Shown piece after piece: positions 44,214 to 53,506 of a stretch of 64,000 nucleotides of DNA; within the stretch, counting starts at the first letter, position 1, and each line of letters opens with the position of its first letter. Below the pieces are notes generated by a model. The model was not told the origin of the DNA. It worked only from the letters and a program-made list of their open reading frames with translations, and made no database searches. The DNA is taken from the NCBI GenBank assembly GCA_017656255.1, contig JACDOE010000009.1:55286-119285 (forward strand), in the 5' to 3' direction. The translations under genes were made by a program, and so were the position numbers. The stretch is from Bacillaceae bacterium (GTDB taxonomy: Bacteria; Bacillota; Bacilli; JACDOE01).

Positions 44214-44362
44214 CGTCTGGCTCCTTCTTTATTCGGTCGTACCCTTTAGTTTGTCTGAACAGGGTGATTTTATGAAAATGGCCGGGAAAATTTTTGAAGG
44301 ATAAACTTTGCTGAAATGCAAATAATACTCCTGACCAAAATTTCCAAAAAGGAGTGTCAGCA

Positions 44363-44578
44363 ATGCTGTCTCGTTTAGCTTTAATCCTGGTAATCATCGG
44401 AGCGATCAACTGGCTTCTCGTCGGTTTGTTCCAGTGGGACCTGGTCACCGCCCTTTTTGGGGGAGAAGCTTTCCGGGAATCTTCCTGGTTCAGCCGCATT
44501 ATCTATACCCTTGTCGGCATTTCCGGTTTGTATGCCATCTCTTTTCTGTTCAATGATGAAGTCACAGCCAGAAGGTAA
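44363..44578 (+). CDS. DUF378 small membrane protein (YuzA type)
   Basis: 71 residues with two membrane segments: LALILVIIGAINWLLVGLFQWDLV and IIYTLVGISGLYAISFLF, the family signature. ATG 44363 is 9 bases after AAAAGGAG; GTG 44354 abuts it. Function unknown. Confidence 0.85.
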   Translation: MLSRLALILVIIGAINWLLVGLFQWDLVTALFGGEAFRESSWFSRIIYTLVGISGLYAISFLFNDEVTARR

Positions 44579-44587
44579 TGATGGTTG

Positions 44588-44929
44588 ATGCTGCAGGAAG
44601 AGGAACAGGTGGAAAAAGAGACGTATCAACTGGTTGAAGGAAAAGAAGAATTGTCAACGGAGTATTTTCTCCATCAATACTATGTTCAGGGGCAGGGTAA
44701 AACACAATACATTAATGTCGATGCTGAAATCAAGGCTTATTTGTTAATTATCGCCGATGGCAAAGAAGTGGGAAAAATTATTGTAGGGCCGGGTGTGCAA
44801 CATATCCCACTTTCACTTTCCTATGACACCCGGTTGGATATTTATGTGATGCCCCATGAAACATCCGGTACTGTCCCGGTGGATAATCCGGAGACGGGGC
44901 AGGCGATGGTCTGGTTTAATGTCTTGTAA
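44588..44929 (+). CDS. Hypothetical protein, 113 residues
   Basis: Acidic N-terminus (MLQEEEQVEKETYQLVEGKEELSTEYFLHQYY) followed by a mostly beta region (IKAYLLIIADGKEVGKIIVGPG). No family recognised. Begins 9 bases past the DUF378 stop and probably belongs to the same transcript, which ends at the strong terminator overlapping its stop. Confidence 0.55.
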   Translation: MLQEEEQVEKETYQLVEGKEELSTEYFLHQYYVQGQGKTQYINVDAEIKAYLLIIADGKEVGKIIVGPGVQHIPLSLSYDTRLDIYVMPHETSGTVPVDNPETGQAMVWFNVL

Positions 44930-44967
44930 AACCTCTTCTGAATCAAACATTCGGAAGAGGTTTTTTT
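44928..44967 (+). terminator. Terminator after the DUF378 unit
   Basis: AAAACCTCTTC / GAAGAGGTTTT, 11-bp stem and seven T. Its first bases are the stop codon of the preceding gene. Confidence 0.9.
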
Positions 44968-45042
44968 GGGCTGAGGATTGACAGATTGGAATTATTATCG
45001 ATAAATTAAAAAAAAGAAAAATTCGGGTAGAGGAGAATCATC

Positions 45043-45675
45043 GTGAATAAAGGAAAGTTGACAGGTATTCTATTGCTTGTGATCATCAGTCTTATTTTGT
45101 TTACCTTACTGGCGTACCAGGTCACGCAAAATCCCTCTCCCAATGACCTGGATCTCCTGGCCTGGGAGTGGGTCCAGTCGATCTCGAACGAATTTCTGAC
45201 GGGGATCTTTCTGATTATTACATATCTGGGGGAGTCCTGGCTGGTTGCAAGTCTGTTAATTTTATCTCTTATCATTTTTCTGGCCGTTCGAAAGGAAAAA
45301 TGGCCGGCGTTTGTGCTGGCTCTGTCTGTTCTGGGTGGATTGGGCCTGAACACGGCATTGAAAGCCTATTTTGAGCGGGCAAGGCCCGCTTGGAAACTGA
45401 TTGAAGCGGACGGATACAGTTTTCCCAGTGGACATGCGATGGTAGCCTGGTATTTCTACGGGTTTTTGGCCTATTTATGGTGGGATACGCTGAGAAGAGA
45501 AGGGAAAAATGCCTGGTGGATTCCGGTTGTGGCACTGATAATCATTATTTTGATGGGATTCAGCCGTGTTTATCTCGGTGTTCACTATTTTACCGATATT
45601 CTGGGCGGTTTTCTGGCAGGGCTGGCCTGGTTTCTCATCTGCACGCTTATCTACCGGCAAAAGTCTGTCAATTAG
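45043..45675 (+). CDS. PAP2-family phosphatase
   Basis: A membrane phosphatase of 210 residues, six segments. Three catalytic motifs are visible: KAYFERARP, YSFPSGHAM and SRVYLGVHYFTDILGG. Probably acts on phosphatidate or undecaprenyl pyrophosphate. GTG start at 45043 behind GGAG; upstream is AT-rich. Confidence 0.9.
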   Translation: MNKGKLTGILLLVIISLILFTLLAYQVTQNPSPNDLDLLAWEWVQSISNEFLTGIFLIITYLGESWLVASLLILSLIIFLAVRKEKWPAFVLALSVLGGLGLNTALKAYFERARPAWKLIEADGYSFPSGHAMVAWYFYGFLAYLWWDTLRREGKNAWWIPVVALIIIILMGFSRVYLGVHYFTDILGGFLAGLAWFLICTLIYRQKSVN

Positions 45676-45756
45676 TCCTTCAAACTTGTGTTGAATATGG
45701 TACAATGGGAACGTTATCAACCATGAATTTTTCAGAGTAGAAAGGAAAGATTAATC

Positions 45757-45972
45757 ATGTTTCTGGAAATTTTCATTCCGATCGCAACCCTGATTGTAGG
45801 ATTGATCGGTGGATTTTTTGGCGGCGTCTTTTATTTGAAAAAGCAGATGACCAACATGCAAATGGATGAAAAACAGCTGGCCCAGATGGCGAAAAGTATG
45901 GGGATGAATCTTAATCAAAAACAATTGAAACAGATGAGCCAACGCATGAAAAATATGAAATTCCCGAAGTAA
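45757..45972 (+). CDS. YneF/UPF0154 family small membrane protein
   Basis: 71 residues: one N-terminal membrane segment (IFIPIATLIVGLIGGFFGGVFYL) then KKQMTNMQMDEKQLAQMAKSMGMNLNQKQLKQMSQRM, the family signature. AAAGGAAAGA precedes ATG. Function unknown; widely conserved in Bacilli. Confidence 0.9.
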   Translation: MFLEIFIPIATLIVGLIGGFFGGVFYLKKQMTNMQMDEKQLAQMAKSMGMNLNQKQLKQMSQRMKNMKFPK

Positions 45973-45985
45973 TCTACACGTCTCT

Positions 45986-46026
45986 AAAACCACGAAACCT
46001 TCCGGGGTTGTCGTGGTTTTTATTTT
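45986..46026 (+). terminator. Terminator of the yneF-like gene
   Basis: AAAACCACGA / TCGTGGTTTT, 10 bp with an inner AACC/GGTT pair, then T-rich. Confidence 0.85.
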
Positions 46027-46102
46027 GCACAAAAAAAGGAGGAAAACAGTTTTTTTGGTTGAATTTTACTATATGAAACCATAACTCGGGGGCGGGACAC
46101 AT

Positions 46103-46900
46103 ATGAACCAGCTCGAAAAATGGCCTGTATCCAGTGCAAAAGCTTCAGTACTTATCGTTCATGGTGCCGGTGAACATATCGGCCGGTATCAATGGGTGAT
46201 CAGCCGTTTAAATGAACAGGGTTACACGGTTTACGGCGGTGACCTGCCGGGGTTCGGCCGATCGCCGGGAAAAAAGGGGCATGTTGACCAGTTTGATGTC
46301 TATACGGATCAAGTGAATCACTGGTGGCAGCAGATGACTGAAGCGGACTCCGGACCGTTTTATGTCTTGGGGCACAGTATGGGAGGCCTCATTACCGTAG
46401 CCTGGCTGGAAAAATGTCGGGATGAGCTGACAGAACCGGCGGGCGTGATTCTTTCTTCTCCCGCTCTGGGTACACGGGTAAAAGTGCCATTCTGGAAGGA
46501 AGCGCTTTCTAAAACGTTGAATCGACTTGTTCCCGGTCTGAGAATGGATGCCGGCATTAAACCTGAATATGTCAGCCGGGACGTCAAGGTTTCTGACGCT
46601 TATCGAGATGATCCGCTGGTTGTGAAACGATTGAGTGTCAGGTGGTATCGTGAATTTCTCCATACCATTGAACAGGTCTGGCTAAAACGTGATCAGTTTC
46701 CTGATGTGCCGCTACTGGTGCTTCAGGCGGAAAAAGACAGGCTGGTCGACCCGGAAATGAGCCGAACTTGGGTGGAAGCGTTACATATCAAGGATAAGCA
46801 ATTTCATATGATGAAAGCCATGTATCATGAAGTTCTTCAGGACCCGGACAAAGAAAAAGTCATGAATATCATACTTTCCTGGATAGAACATAAATCCTGA
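46103..46900 (+). CDS. Alpha/beta hydrolase, monoacylglycerol lipase/lysophospholipase type
   Basis: 265 residues. Nucleophile elbow GHSMGG (about 90-95), oxyanion start VIVHGAGEHIGRY, aspartate and histidine near RLVDPEM and MYHEVLQD. The GEHIGRY text is the typical monoglyceride-lipase HGxGEH. ATG 46103 behind GGGGGCGGG. Monocistronic. Confidence 0.88.
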   Translation: MNQLEKWPVSSAKASVLIVHGAGEHIGRYQWVISRLNEQGYTVYGGDLPGFGRSPGKKGHVDQFDVYTDQVNHWWQQMTEADSGPFYVLGHSMGGLITVAWLEKCRDELTEPAGVILSSPALGTRVKVPFWKEALSKTLNRLVPGLRMDAGIKPEYVSRDVKVSDAYRDDPLVVKRLSVRWYREFLHTIEQVWLKRDQFPDVPLLVLQAEKDRLVDPEMSRTWVEALHIKDKQFHMMKAMYHEVLQDPDKEKVMNIILSWIEHKS

Positions 46901-47023
46901 ACAATAAATTTATTAAATTTTTGACATATTTTAAATTATTCTTTTCATCTCTTAAATATTTTGATAAAATTTGGAAGGTAAAGGTAGGAAAGATCAGGGA
47001 GAAAAAGGGGAGTCGCTTCCAAA

Positions 47024-48262
47024 ATGAATAAGTATATCAAACAGATCTCGGCTTTTCGCCCTGCATTAAAATGGGCCATCACAGCAGAAATTTTTTATCA
47101 GGTGGGGATCGGAATTTTAACGCTCCTGTTTAATCTACATATTCTGCAACTGGGATACGATCCATCTACCATCGGAAGCCTGCTGGCAGCCGGTTTTGCT
47201 GTTACCGCGATTATGCTGATTCCCATCGGACGTTATGCTGACGTGATCGGACGACGTTTGACGTTTATTCTGGGTACGATTATGGTTACGGCCGGGATGG
47301 CGATTATCGGCTATTTTCCGCAACTGGCCATGCTGTATGTGGGCGAAATTTTATATTCGCTGGGATCAGCTGTGGTACTGAGTACCGGACTGCCGATCGT
47401 ACTGAGTCTCAGTCAATCTAAGGAAGAAGAAACATTCGCATACAGTATCGTAACGTCGATGGCCATTTTTGCCGTGGGGGTCGGGAGTATTCTGGGCGGA
47501 TTTCTCGCCGACTGGATTCCCGGAAATGGCTCAACCCTGTATCGTCCGGCACTTTTGATTGGAACTGTCTTAATCGTGATCGCGCTGGTGATACGTTATT
47601 TACTGCCCGTCCCCCCTCTCAAAACAGAGGGAGGAGGGCAAAAGCCTGCCATTGGCTGGTGGCCTTCTAAAGAAGTGATGAAATTTATCGGTTATGCCGG
47701 ACTGGTGGGACTTGGTTTTGCATTTACCATTCCCTTCTACAACCTGATGCTGGAACTGGAGTACGGACTGGAATCGAGAACCATCGGGATCATTATTGGA
47801 AGTGTACAGTTCGTTCAATTTCTGGGGATGTTTCTGGTGCCATACCTGGAAAGAAAACTGGGGCGCAATACCGGTTTTGCCCTGTTTATTTTCGGTGGGG
47901 TCACGGTTAATGTGGTGATGGGCTTCCTGCCGAATATCTGGCTGTTTGTGGCCTTACTGTTTGTCTATACATTCGTCTATCCGGTCATCGTGGCCCTGGT
48001 GGAACGTCATGCGCTGAGTGTTACCCGGGATGAAGAGAGAAGCCAGCACGTGGCGTACCGTTCCGTATTTCGTTTTCTGGCTTTTCTTATCGGAGGTAAA
48101 TTGGGGGGTGTCATGATCGGGGCTCAGTGGACGTCGCTCAATTTCTATCTGACATCTATCATTCTGTTGATCATTCTCGCTTATTATTTCGGTGTCATTC
48201 GCTCCGTCTTTGCCGATCGGGAAAAACAGCAACCGGATGCTTCGGCAACGGCCAATGCATAA
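47024..48262 (+). CDS. MFS transporter
   Basis: 412 residues with 12 segments; motif GRYADVIGRRLTF (loop 2-3) and a matching GVIRSVF C-terminal. Belongs to the general MFS type; substrate is not clear. GGGGAG lies about 10 bases before ATG 47024. Terminator shared with pckA. Confidence 0.85.
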   Translation: MNKYIKQISAFRPALKWAITAEIFYQVGIGILTLLFNLHILQLGYDPSTIGSLLAAGFAVTAIMLIPIGRYADVIGRRLTFILGTIMVTAGMAIIGYFPQLAMLYVGEILYSLGSAVVLSTGLPIVLSLSQSKEEETFAYSIVTSMAIFAVGVGSILGGFLADWIPGNGSTLYRPALLIGTVLIVIALVIRYLLPVPPLKTEGGGQKPAIGWWPSKEVMKFIGYAGLVGLGFAFTIPFYNLMLELEYGLESRTIGIIIGSVQFVQFLGMFLVPYLERKLGRNTGFALFIFGGVTVNVVMGFLPNIWLFVALLFVYTFVYPVIVALVERHALSVTRDEERSQHVAYRSVFRFLAFLIGGKLGGVMIGAQWTSLNFYLTSIILLIILAYYFGVIRSVFADREKQQPDASATANA

Positions 48263-48325
48263 CGTGAGGTAAAGGGACATCGCCGATTCCTCAGATTCAA
48301 GGGATCGGCATTCCAGGTGCAAAAT

Positions 48326-48373
48326 AAAACGCCCTGCAGATTCACCACGGGTGGTTCTGCAGGGCGTTTTTAT
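48326..48373. terminator. Bidirectional terminator between the MFS and pckA genes
   Basis: AAAACGCCCTGCAGA / TCTGCAGGGCGTTTT, a 15-bp perfect stem with T-rich flanks on both strands, between two convergent stops. Confidence 0.93.
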
Positions 48374-48397
48374 TATTCAGTTGATTCGTTTTGAAAT

Positions 48398-49978
48398 TTA
48401 CTTCAGTTTTGGACCGGCATTTTTGATATCATCGGAAACCTGTTCAAACCGCTCAAAGTTCTCAATAAACAGGCGTGCCAGTTCAACTGCTTTTTTATCA
48501 TAAGCTTCCTTATCCGCCCAGGTGTTACGGGGTTTCAATACTTCATCCGGAACACCGGGAACCTGTTTGGGTACCAGGACGCCGAAAACCGGATCGGCTT
48601 CAAACTCTGATTGTTCGATGGAACCGTTGATGGCGGCACTGACCATGGCCCGCGTATAGGGGAGCTTCATGCGGCTTCCCTCGCCGTACGGTCCTCCGGT
48701 CCATCCGGTATTCACCAGATAGACGCGCGCATTGTGACGGGTAATTTTTTCGCCGAGCATTTCCGCATAAGTGACAGGTTGCTGCGGCAGGAACGGTTCT
48801 CCGAAACAGGTGGAAAAGGTTGCCTGCGGTTCGGTAATGCCTCTTTCCGTACCGGCCAGTTTACTGGTATATCCGGAAAGGAAATGGTACATCGCCTGTT
48901 CTTTCGTCAATTTGGCGATCGGAGGCAGCACGCCGAAGGCATCCGCCGTCAGGAACACGATGACTTCAGGATGTCCGGCAACTCCCGGAATCACAGCACC
49001 GTCAATAAAATCGATCGGATAGGCGGCACGCGTATTTTCAGTCAGAGACGCATCATCGTAGTCCGGAGCACGTTCATCGTCAAGAACCACATTTTCCAGC
49101 ACGGATCCGAACTTGATCGCATTCCAGATCTGCGGTTCCTTCTCCTGGGACAAATTAATGCACTTGGCATAGCATCCGCCTTCAAAGTTGAACACGCCGT
49201 TGTCGGACCAGCCGTGTTCATCGTCACCGATCAGGCGACGGTTCGGATCAGCAGAAAGCGTGGTTTTACCGGTTCCGGAAAGTCCGAAGAACAGGGCCAC
49301 GTCTCCTTTTTCACCGACATTGGCAGAGCAGTGCATCGGCATGACGTTCTGAAAAGGAAGTAAGTAGTTCATCACGCTGAAAATGGATTTTTTCATTTCT
49401 CCGGCGTATTCCGTTCCGCCGATCAGCACAACACGTTTTTCAAAGCTGATGATGATGAAGGTTTCGGAATTCGTTCCGTCAATTTCCGGATCCGCTTTAA
49501 AATCAGGAGTACAAATAACCGTAAAGTCAGGTTTATGTGTCTTAAGTTCCTCACGGGTGGGGCGGATAAACAGCTGTCTGACAAAAAGGTTTTGCCACGC
49601 TTTTTCGTTTACAATCCGGATCGGCAGTTGATATTCTTTTTCCGCTCCGGCATAACCGTCAAATACGTACAATTCTTTTTCCTTGAGATAATCCACTACG
49701 CGCTGGTACAGACCTTCAAACTTCTCGGGCGAGATCGGACGGTTCACCTTTCCCCAGGCAATTTTATCGTGAACAGAGGGTTCATCTACGATAAACTTGT
49801 CTTTAGGAGAACGTCCTGTGTACTTGCCAGTGGTCGTACTCAACGCACCGTTGTCAGCGAGGATACCTTCTCCGTTTTCGATTGATTTCTCAACCAGCTG
49901 CGGTACAGTTAAATTAAAATGTACCTGTTCGTTACCCAGCACATCCAATACGTTCGAATCCATAACTTTAGTACCCAT
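48398..49978 (-). CDS. pckA: Phosphoenolpyruvate carboxykinase (ATP)
   Basis: Converts oxaloacetate and ATP to phosphoenolpyruvate and CO2, the first step of gluconeogenesis. 526 residues. P-loop [13 protein letters not shown] (about 237-249), substrate motif [20 protein letters not shown] ([16 protein letters not shown], about 45-60), and metal-site residues downstream. AGGACAGGGAG precedes the ATG. Upstream is a candidate promoter (ATGGAC-N17-TATACT). The divergent LysR gene could, but need not, control it. Confidence 0.95.
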   Translation of the reverse strand: MGTKVMDSNVLDVLGNEQVHFNLTVPQLVEKSIENGEGILADNGALSTTTGKYTGRSPKDKFIVDEPSVHDKIAWGKVNRPISPEKFEGLYQRVVDYLKEKELYVFDGYAGAEKEYQLPIRIVNEKAWQNLFVRQLFIRPTREELKTHKPDFTVICTPDFKADPEIDGTNSETFIIISFEKRVVLIGGTEYAGEMKKSIFSVMNYLLPFQNVMPMHCSANVGEKGDVALFFGLSGTGKTTLSADPNRRLIGDDEHGWSDNGVFNFEGGCYAKCINLSQEKEPQIWNAIKFGSVLENVVLDDERAPDYDDASLTENTRAAYPIDFIDGAVIPGVAGHPEVIVFLTADAFGVLPPIAKLTKEQAMYHFLSGYTSKLAGTERGITEPQATFSTCFGEPFLPQQPVTYAEMLGEKITRHNARVYLVNTGWTGGPYGEGSRMKLPYTRAMVSAAINGSIEQSEFEADPVFGVLVPKQVPGVPDEVLKPRNTWADKEAYDKKAVELARLFIENFERFEQVSDDIKNAGPKLK

Positions 49979-50061
49979 ACTCCCTGTCCTTTCATTAAAA
50001 ATATAATGTAAAAGCGTTCTTTCTGTATTATTATGCCTGAATCTCTATTTGGTCAATAATT

Positions 50062-50090
50062 AGTATAACACATTTAATCAATTAGTCCAT
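50062..50090 (-). promoter_or_regulatory. Candidate sigma-A promoter of pckA
   Basis: On the minus strand ATGGAC (50085-50090) is followed 17 bases later by TATACT (50062-50067), 84 bases upstream of the pckA start. The surroundings are AT-rich with several ATTAAT repeats. Confidence 0.4.
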
Positions 50091-50194
50091 ATTAATTAAT
50101 CAGATTTTTTCTAAATTTTTTGTGACGTCGGTTAGAAAAAAAGGTATAAATGGATTATACTTGGATTAAAAAATTCAGGCAAGGAGATATCCTT

Positions 50195-51091
50195 ATGAAT
50201 TTTAATCATTTACGGGTATTTTATGTCGTGGCTGAATCCCAGAACTTTTCTCATGCCGCAGAAAAACTGGAGATCAGCCAGCCGGCGGTATCCACGCAGA
50301 TACGTAAGCTGGAAGAAACACTCGGTGTCCCGCTGGTTGAAAACTACGGCAGAAAATTAAAGTTGACGGAAGCGGGACGCATCCTGAAAGAATATGCCGA
50401 TCGCATTTTCGTTCTAAGTCATGAGGCGGAACAGGCGCTGAAAGAAATCCGGGGTCTGGAGAAAGGAGAATTGCTTGTCGGAGCGAGCACCACTCCCGGA
50501 GCCTATATTCTTCCCGCCTACATCGGAAAATATAAAAAGATGTACCCTGGCATCAACCTGTCTCTTAAAATCAGTAATACGCAGGATGTCCTCCATCAAT
50601 TGAAAAAAGGGGAACTGGATCTCGGCTTCATTGGTCATGCCCAGGCTCATCCCGATCTGGTCCTTAAACCCTGGAAAACGGACCGGCTGGTGCTGATTGT
50701 GTACCCCGATCATCCGTTGGCCGGACGGGATGAAGTGGAACTGGGTGAACTGGAAGGGGAGTCATTTATCCTGCGCGAACCCGGCTCCAGTACGCGCAGA
50801 ATGCTGGAAAACAGGCTGTCCGAATCCGGTATTAACATTGAGATCGGGCTGGAACTGGATAATACCGAAGCAGTTAAACTGGCCGTTGCTTCCGGAACCG
50901 GCATTTCGGTCGTGTCGGAATATATGGTCAAAAGGGAAACCGATCTCCACCTGAGACAAATCCGGATCCGGGATGCCGAATTAAAACGAACCCTGCATAT
51001 CGCTTACCATGTGGGAAAAAGGCATGCTAACGCGGCCCGGGTTTTTCTGGAGATGATCGAAGCGGAAAAAGACGCGGAACCTCTGACATAA
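50195..51091 (+). CDS. LysR-family transcriptional regulator
   Basis: 298 residues. N-terminal helix-turn-helix MNFNHLRVFYVVAESQNFSHAAEKLEISQPAVSTQIRKLEETLG, then a periplasmic-binding-protein-like effector domain. ATG 50195 behind AAGGAGAT is favoured over 50150. It is divergent from pckA, and its 3' end overlaps the ICMT gene by 65 bases on the other strand. Target and inducer unknown. Confidence 0.88.
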   Translation: MNFNHLRVFYVVAESQNFSHAAEKLEISQPAVSTQIRKLEETLGVPLVENYGRKLKLTEAGRILKEYADRIFVLSHEAEQALKEIRGLEKGELLVGASTTPGAYILPAYIGKYKKMYPGINLSLKISNTQDVLHQLKKGELDLGFIGHAQAHPDLVLKPWKTDRLVLIVYPDHPLAGRDEVELGELEGESFILREPGSSTRRMLENRLSESGINIEIGLELDNTEAVKLAVASGTGISVVSEYMVKRETDLHLRQIRIRDAELKRTLHIAYHVGKRHANAARVFLEMIEAEKDAEPLT

Positions 51092-51617
51092 TGTCCCCGT
51101 AGGCGGTGGTTGCCGCAAGGGCCTTTTCTTCGGCCGGGATGCGTACTTTTTTTAACAACAGGATGTTGGCCAGTGGAAAAAGGATCGCGCTGACAGTCAG
51201 GCCGAACAGGAGAGGTATCACCAACAGCTCCAGCGTCACTGTAACATAATTGGGATGGCGCAGGAATCGGTAGGGTCCCCTGACCACCGGCACACTTCCC
51301 GGAAGCACCATAATTTTCGTGTTCCAGAAGGGGCCCAGCGAATAGATACACCAGTATCGGAGTATCTGGGCGAGTATGAACAGGGTGAAGGGGACCGGCC
51401 ACCATGGCGGGACATGAACGCCTCTGAATCCCGCCTCCGCCAGGACGGAGACGAAGAAAGCCACGTGAAACAGGACCATGTACTTATAATGTTCTTTGCC
51501 CGCTTCATAGCCGCCCATCGATTTGATGATTTTCTCGTTGCGTCTGGCGACCACCAGTTCCAGCAGGCGTTGAAGAATGATAACAGAGATCAGGATTATA
51601 AAATAGAAGTCTTCCAT
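51027..51617 (-). CDS. Isoprenylcysteine carboxyl methyltransferase-like protein (BpsB type)
   Basis: 196 residues with about five membrane segments and the ICMT core RFLRHPNYVTVTLELLVIPLLFG preceding the SAM-binding helix (EEKALAATTAYGDIM). In Bacillus the bpsA-bpsB pair makes alkylpyrones and methylates them; here the type III polyketide synthase gene is 19 bases upstream on the same strand. AGGAGG lies 8 bases before ATG. The last 65 bases overlap the LysR gene antisense. Membrane enzyme, substrate inferred. Confidence 0.85.
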   Translation of the reverse strand: MEDFYFIILISVIILQRLLELVVARRNEKIIKSMGGYEAGKEHYKYMVLFHVAFFVSVLAEAGFRGVHVPPWWPVPFTLFILAQILRYWCIYSLGPFWNTKIMVLPGSVPVVRGPYRFLRHPNYVTVTLELLVIPLLFGLTVSAILFPLANILLLKKVRIPAEEKALAATTAYGDIMSEVPRLFPLRSSPEKPGPR

Positions 51618-51636
51618 GTTAATCGCCTCCTGTATG

Positions 51637-52707
51637 TTATTTCCACTTCACCAGCAGGAATTCCCCGCTGAAACCGGGACCCAAGGCGGAGATCAGTCCG
51701 TAATCGCCTTCTGCCGGTTGATCCTGCAGATAGCGCGCCAGCACAAACAGGACCGTCGCCGACGACATATTGCCGTATCCGCGCAGGACCTGGTAGGCGT
51801 GGCGCAGGTCTTCAGGCTGTAGATTCAGGGCTTTTTCGTATGCTTTCAATACTTTCATGCCGCCCGGGTGGGTAATGAAATGCGCAATGTGTTTGCGTGA
51901 CAGATCATTCTGGCTGAGGAAAGTTTCCACCTCGGGCGCCATCCATTTTTCAACGATGCCGGGAATATCCCGCGAGAAAATGACTTTAAGCCCGTCCCGG
52001 GTGATGTCCCAGCCCATGATATCCAGGGTATCTTTCCAGATGACACTGCGCGTATTCAGGATACAGGGGGCGGGTTGACCGGCATGCCGATTCAGCGGAT
52101 GTTGATCGCCGGTGATCAGCGCGGCAGCTGCCCCTTCCGCAAACAGAGAGGTGGCGATCAGGTTGCTTTTGGACAGATCATCGCGGAGGAATGTCAGGCC
52201 GCACAATTCGACGGCGATCAGAAGGACCGTGCTTTCCGGAAAGGCACGGGCATACTCAAACGCCCTCGACAGTCCGACGGCCCCGCCGGCACATCCCAGA
52301 CCCCAGATCGGGGTTCGTTTGATGTCAGAGCGCAGATTGAGCTTGTTGATGATATGGGCATCCAGACTGGGGGTGGCCAGGCCGGTGGAAGAGATGAAAA
52401 TCAAATGATCGATTTGTTCCCGTGTGAATCGGGTTCCGTTCAGACAGTTTTGCGCTGCTTCCATACTCAGCCTGGTGGCGTTCTCGATGTAAAGTTGGTT
52501 TTTTTCTTCCGGGTCATGTTTTTGAGCGAACCATTCCAGGGGAACACAGAAATGGCGTTTTTCAATCCGGGCATGTTCAAAAACAGGAAGCAGGCGGTCT
52601 ATATCCTTGAATGAATCGGCAAACAGGTTTCGAGCGAATGCCTGTGCCGATGACTGCGTAATTGTAAACGGCGGGACAGCGATACCAATTGAAGTGATCT
52701 GCGGCAT
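51637..52707 (-). CDS. Type III polyketide synthase (BpsA-like)
   Basis: 356 residues of the chalcone synthase superfamily. The catalytic Cys is in GLGCAGGAVGLSRA (about 138), with the His/Asn of the triad in THPGGMKVL (about 275) and GYGNMSSATVLFVLA (about 308). In Bacillus such enzymes use long-chain acyl-CoA with malonyl-CoA to make alkylpyrones and alkylresorcinols for membranes or signalling. Transcribed with the methyltransferase gene. AAGGAG is about 10 bases before ATG. Confidence 0.88.
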   Translation of the reverse strand: MPQITSIGIAVPPFTITQSSAQAFARNLFADSFKDIDRLLPVFEHARIEKRHFCVPLEWFAQKHDPEEKNQLYIENATRLSMEAAQNCLNGTRFTREQIDHLIFISSTGLATPSLDAHIINKLNLRSDIKRTPIWGLGCAGGAVGLSRAFEYARAFPESTVLLIAVELCGLTFLRDDLSKSNLIATSLFAEGAAAALITGDQHPLNRHAGQPAPCILNTRSVIWKDTLDIMGWDITRDGLKVIFSRDIPGIVEKWMAPEVETFLSQNDLSRKHIAHFITHPGGMKVLKAYEKALNLQPEDLRHAYQVLRGYGNMSSATVLFVLARYLQDQPAEGDYGLISALGPGFSGEFLLVKWK

Positions 52708-52848
52708 AAAGGCCGATCTCCTTATTCACAAATTTCCATATTTATCATATAGGGTTGCCTGAATGCCTATTTCTATGCGTCGGGGCTTCTGGTAAGATGG
52801 AATGAGGGAGAAACCAAAAATGAGAGAAAGAAAGAGAGGTCTTATGTG

Positions 52849-53241
52849 ATGAGTCGATCAGATGACCGGCTGTTTTCCGGACTGGTTCATTTATCTATAT
52901 TTCTGCAGGGACTCGGGATTTTTGTTGCTTTGATCATCTACATGTTGCAGCGGCAGCGGTCTTCTTTTGTCGCCCGTCATGCCATGCAGTCATTGATCTA
53001 TCAGGTGGCGGTGTTTATTCTCGTGTCGGTGCTCGGGATACTGGGGATTGGCGGAGTGTCGATCGGGATGATGGGCCAGATTTTCCATCCGCACACCAGT
53101 ATATTCGGGTTCGGGTTTTTGTTCGCACTGCTGATTCTGGTGCTTGAAGTGATTCTGCCCATTTGGGCCAGCATTCAGGGGTTTCAGGGGCGGTCGTACC
53201 GGTATCCGGTGATCGGGAAGTATACGGATCGGTTGTTGTGA
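52849..53241 (+). CDS. DUF4870-like membrane protein
   Basis: 130 residues with about three to four hydrophobic segments: DRLFSGLVHLSIFLQGLGIFVALIIYML, FVARHAMQSLIYQVAVFIL and ILVLEVILPIWASIQGFQG; the RHAMQSL text is the family mark. ATG 52849 is 8 bases after GAGAGGT. Function unknown. Confidence 0.75.
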   Translation: MSRSDDRLFSGLVHLSIFLQGLGIFVALIIYMLQRQRSSFVARHAMQSLIYQVAVFILVSVLGILGIGGVSIGMMGQIFHPHTSIFGFGFLFALLILVLEVILPIWASIQGFQGRSYRYPVIGKYTDRLL

Positions 53242-53389
53242 TGGATTTATAAAGCGATTGGGAGGAAGGGCTCCCAATCGCATTTTTAGTAATGAGATAT
53301 AAATGGAGAAAATGGTTCCGATCCTGAAGGTTGATGCGACAGGATCAGTGATGATGGAGTGCCAGGAGATAAGGGTGTATGATGATTGT

Positions 53390-53437
53390 TTTGCATAATA
53401 TTACAAGAAATATAGCGGAAAGAAATTCCGTTATTCC
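53390..53437. repeat. Dispersed TAGCGGAA repeat, copy D (fragment)
   Basis: A 48-base fragment carrying the TTGCATAATATTACAAGAAATA spacer and one ATAGCGGAAAGAAATTCCGTTAT hairpin of the family, between DUF4870 and the convergent typA gene. The following CCGTAGCCGACCT is tandemly repeated (about 53436-53470). Confidence 0.65.
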
Positions 53438-53506
53438 GTAGCCGACCTTCTTGCTCCGTAGCCGACCTCCTCCCCGTGACCTCGCCACCGGCATTATTCT
53501 CCTACA

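Noticed and set aside
48611..49363. Plus-strand frame of 250 residues opposite pckA
   Set aside because: Antisense shadow of a core gene.
53436..53475. Tandem CCGTAGCCGACCT as a functional site
   Set aside because: Two short copies next to a repeat fragment; too little to assign a role, recorded only with copy D.
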